A stretch of DNA of 64,000 bases from SIG565 sp045651765 (GCA_045651765.1 JAZRSY010000003.1:62001-126000); one strand, 5' to 3'. Counted from the stretch's first letter, positions 40,539-50,123 are shown. The notes: generated from the sequence alone by a model not told the origin. Translations and numbers: made by a program.

Positions 40539-42445
40539 TATCTTATTTTACTGCCCGGTTCTACGCCGTCTAAAAACAGGACCTTAACTGTGCCTTGAGT
40601 GTCGGCCGCAAGAATCATACCGTTGCTTTCTACGCCGCAAAGCACGGCGGGTTTTAGGTTGGAAACCACTACTACGGTTTTGCCAATAAGTTCTTCGGGT
40701 TTATAATAGTTTGCTATGCCCGAGGCCACTGTGCGTGGGGTGGCAGAGCCATCGTTAAGGGTTAATTTTAAAAGTTTTTTAGCCTTTTTAATGGGCTCGC
40801 AGGCTGTAACAAGTGCAGCGGTTAGTTCCACCTTTGCAAAATCTTCAATTGAAATTTGGTCAATAGTTTTAATGTTTTCGGTCTCTTTGGGTTGTGCGGT
40901 TTTTTCACTTATTTCCCCCAAAACCTTTTCGGTATCAAGCCTTGCAAACAACGGCTCGGCTGCGCCAACATTAAACTGTGAAACTGCGCCAAACTCCATT
41001 GATGCCTCGGCAGAATTTAACTGCTCGGCTATTTTGGCAGCGCTTATAGGAATTATGGGGGTTAAAAAAACGCCTATAATTCTTAAGCACTCGAGCAGAT
41101 TATAAAGCACGGTTTTTAAATATTCGGTGCCATCTTCGCTTTTGGCCAAGGCCCAGGGCATTGTTTCGTCAATATATTTATTGCAGCGTTTTGCAAAGTT
41201 CATAACGGCCTCGGTGGCATCGGCATTGTGGTAGGAATCCATAGCGGTAGTATATTGCTTTACTGTAGTCTTGGCGAAATCTAAAAGTTCAGCATCGAAC
41301 TCGCCCGTGGCACTACCCTTTTGCACGCTGCCTCCAAAATATTTATTGGCCATGGCAACGGTGCGATTAACAAGGTTGCCCAAGGTGTTGGCTAAATCGG
41401 TATTATATTTATTAATAAAACTTTCGTAGGTTATGCTGCCGTCGTTAGTGAACGAAATTTCGGAAAGCAGGTAATACCTAACGGCATCGGAGCCGAAAAT
41501 TTCGGCCAAGAAATCGGCATAAATGGTGTTGCCCTTGGATTTGCTCATTTTGTCTTCCCCAACGAGCACCCACGGGTGACCTAAAACCTGTTTAGGTAGC
41601 GGCAGACCAAGAGCCATTAAAATAATTGGCCAATAAATTGTATGGAAGCGAACAATGTCTTTGCCAATAACGTGTAAATCGGCCGGCCAATATTTATTAA
41701 AGGTTTCGCTGCTGCCGTCGGGGTTGTAGCCTATGCCTGTAATGTAGTTGGACAAAGCATCTATCCAAACATAAATAACATGTTTGGGGTCAAACTCCAC
41801 CGGTACGCCCCACTTGAACGAACTGCGCGAAACGCAAAGGTCGGCAAGGCCGGGTTTTAAAAAGTTATTTATCATCTCGTTGCGGCGAGAATCGGGTTTA
41901 ATAAAATCAGGGTTACTATTATAGTATTCTAAAAGTTTATCTTGATATTTGCTGAGTTTTAAAAAGTATGCTTCCTCTTTAGCGTCGGTTACATCGCGGC
42001 CGCAATCGGGGCATTTGCCGTCAACCAACTGCGAAGGGGTGAAAAATGATTCGCACGGAACGCAATATTTGCCTTCGTACTCGTCTTTATAAATGTCGCC
42101 TTGTTCATAAAGTTTTTTAAATATTTTAGAAACTACTTCTTCGTGAGAAGCATCGGTCGTTCTTATGAATTTATCATAGGTTACATTCATGCTGTTCCAA
42201 ACCTGTTTGATTTGGTCAGAAACACCATCGACATACTCTTTAGGTGTAACACCTGCAGCGGCGGCACACTCCTCAATTTTTTGGCCGTGTTCATCAGAAC
42301 CTGTCATAAGATATACATCAAAGCCCATCATTCTTTTATAGCGGGCTATCATATCGGCCAAGACAATATCGTACGCATTGCCAATGTGTGGCTTGCGCGA
42401 GGTGTATGCGATTGCAGTTGTAATATAAAATTTTGGTTTTGCCAT
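40538..42445 (-). CDS. metG: Methionyl-tRNA synthetase
   Basis: Charges initiator and elongator tRNA-Met. The 635-residue protein has the class I signature PHIGNAYDIV near residue 20, zinc-knuckle cysteines CVPCES and CPDCGRD, and the KMSKSKG loop near residue 300. A C-terminal tRNA-binding domain begins about residue 530 (IEDFAKVELTAALV, then KPAVLCGVESNGMILA). Organisation is like that of long Firmicute MetRS. The wzy-like gene ends one base upstream and tatD follows directly, so it sits in a multigene unit. Confidence 0.96.
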   Translation of the reverse strand: MAKPKFYITTAIAYTSRKPHIGNAYDIVLADMIARYKRMMGFDVYLMTGSDEHGQKIEECAAAAGVTPKEYVDGVSDQIKQVWNSMNVTYDKFIRTTDASHEEVVSKIFKKLYEQGDIYKDEYEGKYCVPCESFFTPSQLVDGKCPDCGRDVTDAKEEAYFLKLSKYQDKLLEYYNSNPDFIKPDSRRNEMINNFLKPGLADLCVSRSSFKWGVPVEFDPKHVIYVWIDALSNYITGIGYNPDGSSETFNKYWPADLHVIGKDIVRFHTIYWPIILMALGLPLPKQVLGHPWVLVGEDKMSKSKGNTIYADFLAEIFGSDAVRYYLLSEISFTNDGSITYESFINKYNTDLANTLGNLVNRTVAMANKYFGGSVQKGSATGEFDAELLDFAKTTVKQYTTAMDSYHNADATEAVMNFAKRCNKYIDETMPWALAKSEDGTEYLKTVLYNLLECLRIIGVFLTPIIPISAAKIAEQLNSAEASMEFGAVSQFNVGAAEPLFARLDTEKVLGEISEKTAQPKETENIKTIDQISIEDFAKVELTAALVTACEPIKKAKKLLKLTLNDGSATPRTVASGIANYYKPEELIGKTVVVVSNLKPAVLCGVESNGMILAADTQGTVKVLFLDGVEPGSKIR

Positions 42446-42446
42446 T

Positions 42447-43664
42447 TTATTTTACCTCCGAGATGTTAGAGTTTTTTAACCTTTTAAAAATTCTGGAAAT
42501 TCGTTTTTCGTCGGCTCCAAGGCCCGAGAAAATTAGGCTGTATAACAGCATTGTTTGCACCCATAACATAGGCATATCTATAATACTGTGCACCAAAACG
42601 CCCGCTGTTACTGCCATTATTAATATGGAAATATGGCTGCGTTTTAAAACATGTGAACATATTAATGTTTTTTGAAAAAATGTGAACATAAAGGCAAAAA
42701 TTATTATGCTGCCGATTATGCCAAAACTAAGCAGACATTCTAAAATTATATTGTGCGAATGGTAAGCCGAATAAACACCCTCGGCACCCTGTTTTATTAA
42801 ATTTAGCGCTATTAGTCCATAAGACTGAAAACCACGGCCTGTGAAAATAGATTGCGGAATGTTTTCTACGCTTAAGTTCCAAATTAACATTCGGTTATCA
42901 CTGGTTAACATGGATTCCGAAAGGCGCGGGAGAATGTTGGGCACAAAAAACAGTGCCACACCGCCCAAAGTTACAAGCACAAACAACAAACCTAAAAGTT
43001 TGTGGTGGCGGCTTAAAAACAAATAAACTGCAAGGCCGGCAAACACATTAACCCATATGAACATACTGCCACCAAAATACATTGTCAGCATACTTAAAAA
43101 TGCGGTTAGGTAATAATATTTTTTATCGCCCTTGCGGTTTATAACCTTATAGGCACAAATAAGCACCACAACCGCCATGCAAGAGGCTAAATATGTTGGG
43201 CTAAAATAAAACGAGGTTAATTTGTTGCCAAAAAAATCGCCATAACAACGGTGGGTTTTAGAATTAAAATAAATTATTTTTTCAATCAACACTACACCCG
43301 ATGCAAATATTGAAAACCCGCAGCAAAGAGAAAGCATTTTTTCAAATAATTCGGTCGTCATAATGCTGCGTATATAGAATGCCACAACAAAAATCAAAAA
43401 AAACAAAGCCGAAACCATAAGGCCTAAATAGTTTTTATAACACAAAGCCGTTATTGCGGTAAAGGCCGTGAATATTACTATTAAAAACGAGCCTGTATGG
43501 CAAAAAACCTCTTTTTTAATATTTTTTCTTGCTAAAATATAAACCGACATTATAAGCAATAATAATATTGCTAACGGATACGGCAAAAATACAGCCGCTG
43601 CGGTTAAATAAACAAAATTTTCATTTTTAGAAAAATCAAAATAGGTTTTTATAAAATTTTTCAT
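42447..43664 (-). CDS. O-antigen ligase/polymerase-like membrane protein
   Basis: A 405-residue polytopic protein with about 11 hydrophobic segments and a longer extracytoplasmic loop around residues 265-305. That loop contains SMLTSDNRMLIWNLSVENI and GRGFQSYGLI, followed by YHSHNIILECLLSFGIIG. This is the pattern of the Wzy_C (O-antigen ligase) superfamily. In Gram-positive bacteria such proteins polymerise or attach surface polysaccharide or glycan. No glycosyltransferase genes flank it, so the polymer is unknown. It is read after the pseudo-ATPase gene (15 bases) and just before metG. Confidence 0.78.
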   Translation of the reverse strand: MKNFIKTYFDFSKNENFVYLTAAAVFLPYPLAILLLLIMSVYILARKNIKKEVFCHTGSFLIVIFTAFTAITALCYKNYLGLMVSALFFLIFVVAFYIRSIMTTELFEKMLSLCCGFSIFASGVVLIEKIIYFNSKTHRCYGDFFGNKLTSFYFSPTYLASCMAVVVLICAYKVINRKGDKKYYYLTAFLSMLTMYFGGSMFIWVNVFAGLAVYLFLSRHHKLLGLLFVLVTLGGVALFFVPNILPRLSESMLTSDNRMLIWNLSVENIPQSIFTGRGFQSYGLIALNLIKQGAEGVYSAYHSHNIILECLLSFGIIGSIIIFAFMFTFFQKTLICSHVLKRSHISILIMAVTAGVLVHSIIDMPMLWVQTMLLYSLIFSGLGADEKRISRIFKRLKNSNISEVK

Positions 43665-43679
43665 AAATACTCCCTTGCC

Positions 43680-46202
43680 TTACGGCTTGCTGAATAAATA
43701 TGTAATTAAATATAAAACAAACGAAGCTGCAAGCGCTGCCATAAACCATAAATCTGCTGTGGGCAACACAGCACCAACATATGAATTATATAAGAACACC
43801 AGAGCAATTATAACCGAGGCTACCACATGAAAAACACTTAATATTTTTGTGGATTTTTTTACCTTCGAAGCGGTAATAAAAACATCAGCCAACTGGGTAA
43901 AACTGCCGCCATGGCAACAAGGCGAAGAAAAATAAGGTTCGGGCTCGGTGGCATTGCGGTTAAGCTGCGAACCGGAGCTACCCATTATTCTAACAGATTC
44001 TTCCCAAATGCCAAAATAATCGGCTACCATTAGGTTGGTTAAGTTGGGGTCGCAATTATCAATTAAAAATGTAATGCCCATACCTGATAATTTTTGCAGT
44101 TTTATTGCAATATCTTTTTTGACATTATATTTCACAATTAACAACGCACAGGGTTTGCCTTGCGAAGCCAAATACACCGGGAAAAAGCCCTGGCGAAGAA
44201 TTTTTTTGTCAACCTCTATAGAGGGCGTGGTAATTCCGTGTGCTTCAAGCAAGGTGCGGTTACCAATGAAAATGCGCCTATCATTTATCCAGCCGCTAAC
44301 GCCCAAACGTTCTTCGTACTTAATAGTATCGGCTATGGGCATTTCTACGGGGGTTGTTTTGGCTATAGAATTAAATATGCCTTTTAACGGGCTATCAATA
44401 GCATTGGTTATTGCGGCGGCATCTATTAAGGTGGAATCCACCTCGTTGGAATCGAGTATTTTCATATCATAAAGTGTTATGGTGCCGCTTGGGAATAACT
44501 GCGAAGAAGTAATTGTTACCGCATTGGCTAAATCTATGGACGAAGCCGCCTTAACGCCTGTTAGCATTCCACCCTGTTTGTTAAGCCTTTTGCCAGCGCT
44601 GCTAAGCGGTAAAGATTCACAAAACAGAACCGTGGGTGAGTTTAATACTATTAAACAAAATGCCAAAACCTCTAACGCCGGCAAGGCTGACATAAACTTT
44701 AATCCAAAACACAGTGCCGATAAAACAGCAATTATAACCGAAAAGACAATATACTTGTTAAGGCCGCCACACAAAGCGGTGTCGCTTTTGGTGTTTTTAA
44801 TAAAATCTTGTATATTCTCGGTTTCTACCGAAGACGCAATAAGAACATCGCCCTCAATAGAATTGCGGGCCATTGCAAAGGTTGTTTGCTTGTCGGATAT
44901 AAACTTTATGCCGTATTTCTTGTTTTTTGAAACAACCTTTTTAAAGTTATTTAAAACAAATGAGTCTAATTTAAAACTTGAAATAGCCTTAAATAACAAT
45001 ATAACCGAAGAAGCAAAAATTATATTAAAGGGATTTACCGAATTTATAACCGCAAAAACGGAATATATTAAAGTGCCAATGGCTTGTATTGCCGCCGCAG
45101 CCTGTGCTTTTTTGCGAGGGGTACCAAGGCTTTTAAGGCTAACAAACATATCGAAATTAACTAACACTAAAATCAGGTAAATGCCAAATAAAACCAAATA
45201 GAAAGGTTTGGGTGTATCCATTAATGCTGTTTGAAGCGGGGGTATGAATACTAATGCTTGCAATAAAACTATTAAACCGCCAAAAAATGTTTTTATAAAA
45301 GAATTACGGCGGTTAGCCATAAGTGTTTTAGCAACACGGCGTATATCCTCGGGTGTTTTATAATCGTCGTGTACGGTGAATTCTTTGTCGGAACCGTATA
45401 CATCGGTATCTATGGTATTATCTTCGGGTTCTTTTTCAAAAAGTTCGGAAGATAAATCTAAAATTCTGGTACCGCTGCTAATATCGAGTGATGTGTTAGA
45501 AGAAATATCTTCAGAAGAAAATGAAATTGTTTTGGTAAAGGAAGAAGGGGCATCAATATCTGAAATCGATATAACCTCGGGTTCTTTTTTAACCTCTACC
45601 CTTTGCATTTCAATTTCTTGGGGTGGCTCGGCCGTTTTCACATCTACAACCTTATTTGTATTTTGCGGTTTAGGTTGCTTGGAAAGGTTATCGTAGGTAA
45701 TTTCGGCGCTTTTTAAATCTAACCGTTCAAATATTTTTTCAAACTTTTTTTCGGTTAGGTTGATTATGCTTTCTACGCTTTCTAAAGTATAATCGGGTTC
45801 CGATTCGGTTACTTTGTTTCCACCCTCGGTAATAAAGGGCATACATTTTTCGAGCAAGGTTTCGCCCTTTTCTTCTTTTTCGGTATTTATTATTGGCTTA
45901 ACATTGTTGCGGGGTTGAGCAACTACATTTTCAATTTTATTTTGGGTTTCGTCCAACTTTTCTGTTACTTTTTTTCGCAGTTTTTCAAGCGGAGATTCTT
46001 GCGGTGTATAGCCCTGCATTTGAATATCATTATTTTTTTGAGGCATAACGGTAAAGCCCTTTAAAACCTCTTGAGCGGTTAGGGCGTGCGGTGCATTATA
46101 TGAATTTTTAATTTTAGGTATATTGCTGTCATCACTATGCAGTTCGGGTAATTCGTAATCAGGATTTTTGCCCTTTACATGCCGTGATTTTTTAAAAGCC
46201 AT
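43680..46202 (-). CDS. P-type-ATPase-like pseudoenzyme with long cytoplasmic N-terminus
   Basis: Start ATG 46202 (MAFKKSRHVK) is placed 8 bases after GGAGG; total 840 residues. Residues 1-290 are polar, charged and low in predicted structure. From about 305 the chain has membrane segments in pairs. The region from 520 reads like the core of heavy-metal P-type ATPases: NSPTVLFCESLPLSSAG sits where the CPC helix is expected, KQGGMLTGVKAASSIDLANA follows, and ERLGVSGWINDRRIFIGNR matches the nucleotide domain. The phosphorylation motif DKTGT is replaced by TITSSQLFPSGT near residue 565, and no GDGxND motif is found. It therefore cannot be a working pump by the usual mechanism. Role unknown; it lies between rlmB and the wzy-like gene. 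Confidence 0.72.
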   Translation of the reverse strand: MAFKKSRHVKGKNPDYELPELHSDDSNIPKIKNSYNAPHALTAQEVLKGFTVMPQKNNDIQMQGYTPQESPLEKLRKKVTEKLDETQNKIENVVAQPRNNVKPIINTEKEEKGETLLEKCMPFITEGGNKVTESEPDYTLESVESIINLTEKKFEKIFERLDLKSAEITYDNLSKQPKPQNTNKVVDVKTAEPPQEIEMQRVEVKKEPEVISISDIDAPSSFTKTISFSSEDISSNTSLDISSGTRILDLSSELFEKEPEDNTIDTDVYGSDKEFTVHDDYKTPEDIRRVAKTLMANRRNSFIKTFFGGLIVLLQALVFIPPLQTALMDTPKPFYLVLFGIYLILVLVNFDMFVSLKSLGTPRKKAQAAAAIQAIGTLIYSVFAVINSVNPFNIIFASSVILLFKAISSFKLDSFVLNNFKKVVSKNKKYGIKFISDKQTTFAMARNSIEGDVLIASSVETENIQDFIKNTKSDTALCGGLNKYIVFSVIIAVLSALCFGLKFMSALPALEVLAFCLIVLNSPTVLFCESLPLSSAGKRLNKQGGMLTGVKAASSIDLANAVTITSSQLFPSGTITLYDMKILDSNEVDSTLIDAAAITNAIDSPLKGIFNSIAKTTPVEMPIADTIKYEERLGVSGWINDRRIFIGNRTLLEAHGITTPSIEVDKKILRQGFFPVYLASQGKPCALLIVKYNVKKDIAIKLQKLSGMGITFLIDNCDPNLTNLMVADYFGIWEESVRIMGSSGSQLNRNATEPEPYFSSPCCHGGSFTQLADVFITASKVKKSTKILSVFHVVASVIIALVFLYNSYVGAVLPTADLWFMAALAASFVLYLITYLFSKP

Positions 46203-46240
46203 ATTCATACCCTCCGCATATATTTTAAAAGCCTTGCGGT

Positions 46241-47002
46241 TTAACCGCGTTTTCTTACAACCTCGTACATTAATACCCCGGCAGCAACCGAAGCATTTAA
46301 AGAGTTAATTTTACCATTCATTGGTAAACTTATAATTTCATCGCATTTTTCGCCAACCAGGCGGCCGATTCCCCTGCCCTCGTTACCTATTACCAAGGCG
46401 GTGGGCACGGTAAAATCAAAAGTGGTATAATCTTTGCCCGACATATCGGCGCCAAACACCCAAACACCTTCTTTTTTCAAAGACTCAATTGTGTTGGCAA
46501 TGTTGGTAACTCTGGCTACCCGCATATATTCAAGTGCACCGCTGGCGCTTTTAGCCACCGTGGCATTAAGCGATGCCGAACGGCGCTTTGGGATTATAAT
46601 GCCATGAACACCACAGGCTTCGGCCGAGCGAATAATGGCACCAAGGTTATGTGGGTCTTCTAATTCATCACAAATGATTATAAAGGGGGCCTCGTTTTTC
46701 TCGTGGGCATAATTTAATATATCTTCAACGGTGCTGTATTCTTGCGAAGCCACCATAACGGCAACGCCCTGATGGTTATTATTGCCACATAAGAAATCTA
46801 ACTTTTGGGGCGAAACCTCTTTAATAAGTATTCCCTTTTCGCTGCATTTTGCTATTATGGCCCTGGTGCTGCCCGATGCAGCTCCGTGGGCAACAAGCAG
46901 TCTGTCAATTTCGCGGCCCGAGCGCACGGCCTCTAAAACCGAGTTTCTGCCGCATATTATATTGGAATTTGTTTGTATTTCGTTACCCTTTTCCACAAAC
47001 AC
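46241..47002 (-). CDS. rlmB: TrmH/SpoU-family 23S rRNA 2'-O-methyltransferase
   Basis: SPOUT methyltransferase, 253 residues. It has an N-terminal substrate-binding domain (IICGRNSVLEAVRSGREIDR) and the three SpoU motifs: DPHNLGAIIRSAEACGVHG, LVIGNEGRGIGRLV and ISLPMNGKINSLNASVAAG. RlmB methylates G2251 of E. coli 23S rRNA; the exact target here is inferred from family only. The GTG at 47002 follows AAAGGATAA; a second GTG six bases on is also possible. Confidence 0.88.
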   Translation of the reverse strand: MFVEKGNEIQTNSNIICGRNSVLEAVRSGREIDRLLVAHGAASGSTRAIIAKCSEKGILIKEVSPQKLDFLCGNNNHQGVAVMVASQEYSTVEDILNYAHEKNEAPFIIICDELEDPHNLGAIIRSAEACGVHGIIIPKRRSASLNATVAKSASGALEYMRVARVTNIANTIESLKKEGVWVFGADMSGKDYTTFDFTVPTALVIGNEGRGIGRLVGEKCDEIISLPMNGKINSLNASVAAGVLMYEVVRKRG

Positions 47003-47028
47003 TTATCCTTTCTTTTTCTTATCAATTT

Positions 47029-47057
47029 ATTATAGCATATTTTAACGATAAAATGAA
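47029..47057 (-). promoter_or_regulatory. Promoter upstream of rlmB
   Basis: On the minus strand TTCATT (47052-47057), 17-base spacer ending TGC, TATAAT (47029-47034). It may drive rlmB, the pseudo-ATPase, the wzy-like gene, metG and tatD together. Confidence 0.55.
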
Positions 47058-47087
47058 GAGGGATTTTATAGAAATTTTAATTATTTA

Positions 47088-47127
47088 TAAAAAAATTCGG
47101 CAACTAAAATAAATTGCCGAATTTTTA
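47088..47127 (-). terminator. Terminator of the DUF1846 gene
   Basis: Thirteen-bp stem AAAAATTCGGCAA (47091-47103) with TTGCCGAATTTTT (47114-47126). Confidence 0.85.
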
Positions 47128-47133
47128 ATAAAA

Positions 47134-48621
47134 TTACCTTGGGTGATATAGTTTTTTGGTTTCGTGAATAGGTTCACTTGTAACATTAAAGCCCAATTTC
47201 CTTAACACATGCTCGTCCGATGCCGCTAAAATTACGGTTGAATGTAATTCACAGCCGGCAAGTTTAGGTAATTGTTCTAATGCCTTGGCGGCTACAGAAT
47301 CAGTGGCGGCGCAAATCGAAAGGGCAATTAAAATTTCATCGGTATGTAGCCTTGGGTTATGGTTGCCCATATAGCCTATTTTAAGTTGTTGTACGGGCTC
47401 TATAACGGCGGGAGAAATTAAATTCACACCGTCATCAATGCCGGCCAAAGTTTTAAGTGCATTAAGCAAAGCCGAAGCACAGGCGCCGAGCAACGAAGAA
47501 GTTTTCCCTGTTATAATTTCGCCTGTATTTAACTCAATGGCAACGGCAGGGCCGCCTGTTTTTTCGGATTTTTTCAAGGCGGCATCAATTACCTTTCGGT
47601 CGGAAATTGAAACGCCGGCCTTTTGCATAATAAGTTCTTGGTTTAAAACCTCGTTTTGTTCAGCCACACCCAGTTTTGCAAGCACCTTAGTTTTACAGTA
47701 ACGGCGCACGATTTCTTGGTTTGCGGCTTGACAAACGGCGTCATCGTCAAATATGGCATAGCCCGCCATATTAACGCCCATATCGGTAGGGCTTTTATAT
47801 GGCGATTCACCCAATATTTTTTGCATCATAGAATTAAGCACAGGGAAAATTTCTATATCCCTGTTATAATTTACGGTGGTTTCACCATATGCTTCCAGGT
47901 GGAATGGGTCTATCATATTAACATCGCTTAAATCGGCAGTTGCGGCTTCGTAAGCCAGATTAACCGGGTGCTTAAGCGGTAAATTCCAAATTGGGAAGGT
48001 TTCAAACTTAGCATAGCCCGATTTTATTCCTTTTAAATGGTCGTGAAACATTTGTGAAAGGCAAACCGCCATTTTGCCGCTACCGGGGCCCGGAGCCGTT
48101 ACCACAACCAACGAACGAGTAGTTTTTACATAATCGTTTTTGCCAAAGCCTTCTTTACTTACAATATGCGGAATATCTGACGGGTAATTTTCAATCGTAT
48201 AATGCCTGTAAACCTTTATACCCAAATTTTTAAGGCGTTTTTCAAACAACAAGACCGAAGAATGTTCGCTAAAGCAGGTAATAACAACACTGCCAACATA
48301 TAAACCAATGGTTCTAAAGGCATCTATAAGGCGCAAAACATCTTGGTCATAACCAATACCTAAGTCGCCGCGTTTTTTGTTGCTTTCAATGGCGCTTGAG
48401 TTTATAACTATTACAATTTCGGCTTGGTCTTTAAGTTTTAAAAGCATTTTAACCTTGCTGTCGGGAGAAAAGCCGGGCAACACACGCGAGGCATGAAAAT
48501 CATCAAACAATTTGCCGCCAAACTCCAAATAAAGTTTGCCGCCAAAATATTTAATGCGTTCCTTAATTTTTTGTGATTGCAGTGCTATATATTTTTCGTT
48601 ATCGAACCCTAATTTTAACAT
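47134..48621 (-). CDS. DUF1846 family protein
   Basis: A 495-residue member of the conserved, uncharacterised DUF1846 family, usually about 500 residues. Recognisable segments are KYFGGKLYLEFGGKLFDDFH near the N-terminus and VVTAPGPGSGKMAVCLSQ (a P-loop-like GPGSGK). NMIDPFHLEAYG and SPTDMGVNMAG follow. The GPGSGKMA loop suggests nucleotide or phosphate binding; function is unknown. It is monocistronic, with its own promoter and terminator and a GAGGAG ribosome binding site. Confidence 0.88.
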   Translation of the reverse strand: MLKLGFDNEKYIALQSQKIKERIKYFGGKLYLEFGGKLFDDFHASRVLPGFSPDSKVKMLLKLKDQAEIVIVINSSAIESNKKRGDLGIGYDQDVLRLIDAFRTIGLYVGSVVITCFSEHSSVLLFEKRLKNLGIKVYRHYTIENYPSDIPHIVSKEGFGKNDYVKTTRSLVVVTAPGPGSGKMAVCLSQMFHDHLKGIKSGYAKFETFPIWNLPLKHPVNLAYEAATADLSDVNMIDPFHLEAYGETTVNYNRDIEIFPVLNSMMQKILGESPYKSPTDMGVNMAGYAIFDDDAVCQAANQEIVRRYCKTKVLAKLGVAEQNEVLNQELIMQKAGVSISDRKVIDAALKKSEKTGGPAVAIELNTGEIITGKTSSLLGACASALLNALKTLAGIDDGVNLISPAVIEPVQQLKIGYMGNHNPRLHTDEILIALSICAATDSVAAKALEQLPKLAGCELHSTVILAASDEHVLRKLGFNVTSEPIHETKKLYHPR

Positions 48622-48656
48622 AATTCTCCTCGCAAAATTAAAATACTATAATGAAT

Positions 48657-48685
48657 ATTATAATATTTAATAATAAATCTTTCAA
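48657..48685 (-). promoter_or_regulatory. Promoter of the DUF1846 gene
   Basis: On the minus strand TTGAAA (48680-48685), 17-base spacer, TATAAT (48657-48662). Confidence 0.7.
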
Positions 48686-48711
48686 GTGCTAATTGGCAAA
48701 ATAAAGCAAAA

Positions 48712-48740
48712 AAATAAAAAAAGAAGGCCGAAGCCTTCTT
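48712..48740 (-). terminator. Terminator of the M23 peptidase gene
   Basis: Stem AAGAAGGC-CGAA-GCCTTCTT with a long T-run on the minus strand. Confidence 0.88.
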
Positions 48741-48749
48741 TAATTTATT

Positions 48750-49952
48750 TTAACCTACATATTTAAGCGGGTTTACCCTTACGCCGTTTAATATTACCTC
48801 AAAATGCAGGTGGTTACCTGTTGAACGACCGGTGGAGCCCACCAAAGCAATTGTTTGGCCTTTGGTTACTTTATCGCCACGGGAAACTAAATTTTGTGAG
48901 TTGTGTGCATAACGGGTTCTTAAGCCGTTACCGTGGTCTACTAATACATAATAGCCGTAATCGTTTTTATAGCCTGCCTCAACAACGGTACCATCAAGCG
49001 AAGCATAAATTGGAGTGCCGCGACCTACGGCTAAATCAAGGCCCTTATGGGTGCCGCCGTCGCCGCCGAAATATGTGCTGATATAATACCTTGCGCTTTT
49101 AGGAATCGGGAAAACCATGGCTCCCGAAGAACCATTTTTATTTACTACTGCGGCTGTACCTACAACCACAACCTCGTTTACAGGCTCGTTTACAATAACA
49201 TCCTCTACCGAGTTGCGTTCAATTTCTACGCCGTTTAAATAAACAACATTATCTACCTTATGTTTTAAACCGTTCACGCCCTTTGTATTAACGGCATAAT
49301 AACCAACTTGATGTTGGGCTGAACGTTGCGTAACGGTTTTATACGAAATTTTAACATCGGTGGTTTCTTTAACGGTGGTTTTAACAGCCAAATTATTAAT
49401 GCCGGCATCTAATTGTTCGCTCGAGGTGCAGGCATTAACGTTGCAATAGGTGGAAACTAAATCTATCGAATCCACAAATTCGGCCGAACACTCATAATTA
49501 GCAACATTAAAGCTCGATAACCTGTTGTTGATTTTCTGCTCTATTTCTTCACAGGTTTCGGCAGTGCCGACCAAAACGCCGTTAACCTTTAATGCGGTGG
49601 TCTTTTTAAGTTCGGCGGTGTTTTCTAAAATTGCATTGGCAATATCGGCCGAAGCATCTATTCGTGAATTAAGTGTTAAGATTGGGAAAAACTTAGGGGC
49701 GTATATATAGCCTTCGGTGTTTTCACCCATTATTGCAGCACTTGCTAACTGGCCGGCCGAGGCAAAATCTTCTTTAGAATTTACCTGTGCAATTACATTG
49801 CCGGCATAGTTTACATTATATGCCAAAACAACCCCTGCAGCATTAAGACTTAAAGTCATAACAATTGCCGAGATTCCTAAAAAACATATTAACTTTACAA
49901 AGTGAGGTGCGTTTTTAATTTTTTCTAAAACAGCAATAACCTTTTCCTTCAT
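48750..49952 (-). CDS. M23 murein endopeptidase with G5 domain
   Basis: Exported peptidoglycan hydrolase, 400 residues from ATG 49952 (MKEKVIAVLEK), which follows AAGGAAGG. A membrane segment near residues 20-42 (LICFLGISAIVMTLSL) anchors or directs export. The middle holds a G5 domain: YKTVTQRSAQHQVGYYAV, then NEVVVVGT. The C-terminus is a LytM/M23 domain with zinc ligands in HKGLDLAVGRGTP and HLHFEV, and the catalytic His in RTRYAHNSQ. The G5 domain likely binds cell-wall polymer. A WalR-box match lies in the 5' untranslated region. Confidence 0.92.
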   Translation of the reverse strand: MKEKVIAVLEKIKNAPHFVKLICFLGISAIVMTLSLNAAGVVLAYNVNYAGNVIAQVNSKEDFASAGQLASAAIMGENTEGYIYAPKFFPILTLNSRIDASADIANAILENTAELKKTTALKVNGVLVGTAETCEEIEQKINNRLSSFNVANYECSAEFVDSIDLVSTYCNVNACTSSEQLDAGINNLAVKTTVKETTDVKISYKTVTQRSAQHQVGYYAVNTKGVNGLKHKVDNVVYLNGVEIERNSVEDVIVNEPVNEVVVVGTAAVVNKNGSSGAMVFPIPKSARYYISTYFGGDGGTHKGLDLAVGRGTPIYASLDGTVVEAGYKNDYGYYVLVDHGNGLRTRYAHNSQNLVSRGDKVTKGQTIALVGSTGRSTGNHLHFEVILNGVRVNPLKYVG

Positions 49953-49973
49953 AAAATTCCTTCCTTTTAAAAA

Positions 49974-49990
49974 GTTACATTTTTGTAACA
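49974..49990 (-). promoter_or_regulatory. Candidate WalR (YycF) binding site
   Basis: On the minus strand TGTTAC-AAAAA-TGTAAC matches the WalR direct repeat TGTWAH-N5-TGTWAH exactly. It lies just downstream of the promoter of the M23 gene. Further GTTAC/GTAAC words occur up to 50020. Confidence 0.55.
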
Positions 49991-50002
49991 ATCACGATTA
50001 CA

Positions 50003-50030
50003 ATTATAACATATGGTTACAATTTTGCAA
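50003..50030 (-). promoter_or_regulatory. Promoter of the M23 peptidase gene
   Basis: On the minus strand TTGCAA (50025-50030), 16-base spacer ending TGT, TATAAT (50003-50008). Confidence 0.7.
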
Positions 50031-50052
50031 CCTTTTAGCAGTATTTTTAGGA

Positions 50053-50100
50053 ATTTTAATAAAAAATATGCAGTATGCCTTTAAATTTTAGGCATACTGC
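50053..50100 (-). terminator. Terminator of the pyrH-polC operon
   Basis: Stem GCAGTATGCCT (50070-50080) with AGGCATACTGC (50090-50100), then ATATTTTTTATT on the minus strand, 24 bases after the polC stop. Confidence 0.82.
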
Positions 50101-50123
50101 ACAAAAATCTCTGCAATGTTTTG

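Noticed and set aside
44479..45180. 233-codon frame opposite the P-type-ATPase-like gene
   Set aside because: Mirror of the hydrophobic coding strand; no ribosome binding site or family match.
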